A stretch of DNA of 5,599 bases. Source: DIGJ01 sp036658435. GTDB lineage: Bacteria; Bacillota; Clostridia; Lachnospirales; Lachnospiraceae. Of the stretch, positions 5,579 through 5,599 are shown in pieces (positions within the stretch are counted from its first letter, which is position 1; every line of letters starts with the position of its first letter). Position numbers and translations under genes: made by a program. The stretch spans positions 1-5,599 of the forward strand of contig JAVXEO010000093.1 of NCBI GenBank assembly GCA_036658435.1. Direction: 5' to 3'. Under the pieces are notes generated by a model. That model saw only the letters and a program-made list of their open reading frames with translations. It did no database searches and was not told the DNA's origin.

Positions 5579-5599
5579 AAAGCATGTTCCTTAGCGCGG

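Noticed and set aside
5355..5594. Plus-strand open frame of 79 codons opposite the HD gene start
   Set aside because: It is antisense to the HD gene, its promoter and the repeat. The hydrophobic stretch comes from A/T-rich sequence, and no ribosome binding site was seen.

Overview
The window carries the streptomycin (str) operon of a low-to-moderate G+C Firmicute, rpsL-rpsG-fusA-tuf, all on the minus strand, read from right to left. The protein sequences (the long S12 N-terminal form usual in Firmicutes, EF-Tu of 397 aa, EF-G of 705 aa), the strong AGGAGG-type ribosome binding sites and the consensus sigma-A promoters point to a clostridial bacterium. My recollection of family-level wording in EF-Tu and S12 favours Lachnospiraceae; this was not tested by a search.

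Layout from left to right. Positions 1-99 hold the 3' end of a plus-strand gene of unknown function. Positions 100-205 hold two perfect inverted repeats; the second is a bidirectional intrinsic terminator separating that gene from the convergent tuf. Then come tuf (206-1399), a 178-bp gap with a separate tuf promoter, fusA (1578-3695, TTG start), a 109-bp gap with one copy of a palindromic repeat, rpsG (3805-4275, GTG start), a 139-bp gap, and rpsL (4415-4834). Upstream of rpsL is a near-perfect extended -10 promoter followed at once by a hairpin with a U-run. Further right is a minus-strand HD-domain phosphohydrolase gene (4977-5468) with its own consensus promoter, and at the right edge a second, identical 32-bp copy of the palindromic repeat.

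The four str genes act together in translation. S12 and S7 are 30S proteins (decoding centre and head/E-site), EF-Tu delivers aminoacyl-tRNA, and EF-G drives translocation and, with RRF, ribosome recycling. The operon probably starts at the rpsL promoter, with extra tuf transcription from the fusA-tuf gap to supply the larger amount of EF-Tu that cells need. The HD protein has no evident role in translation and has its own promoter.

Most of the window is ordinary housekeeping sequence. I see no new biological system. The items worth a second look are intergenic: the repeated palindrome, the hairpin at the start of the rpsL transcript, the tuf promoter, the paired hairpins after tuf, and an HD-gene start that the longest reading frame would place wrongly.
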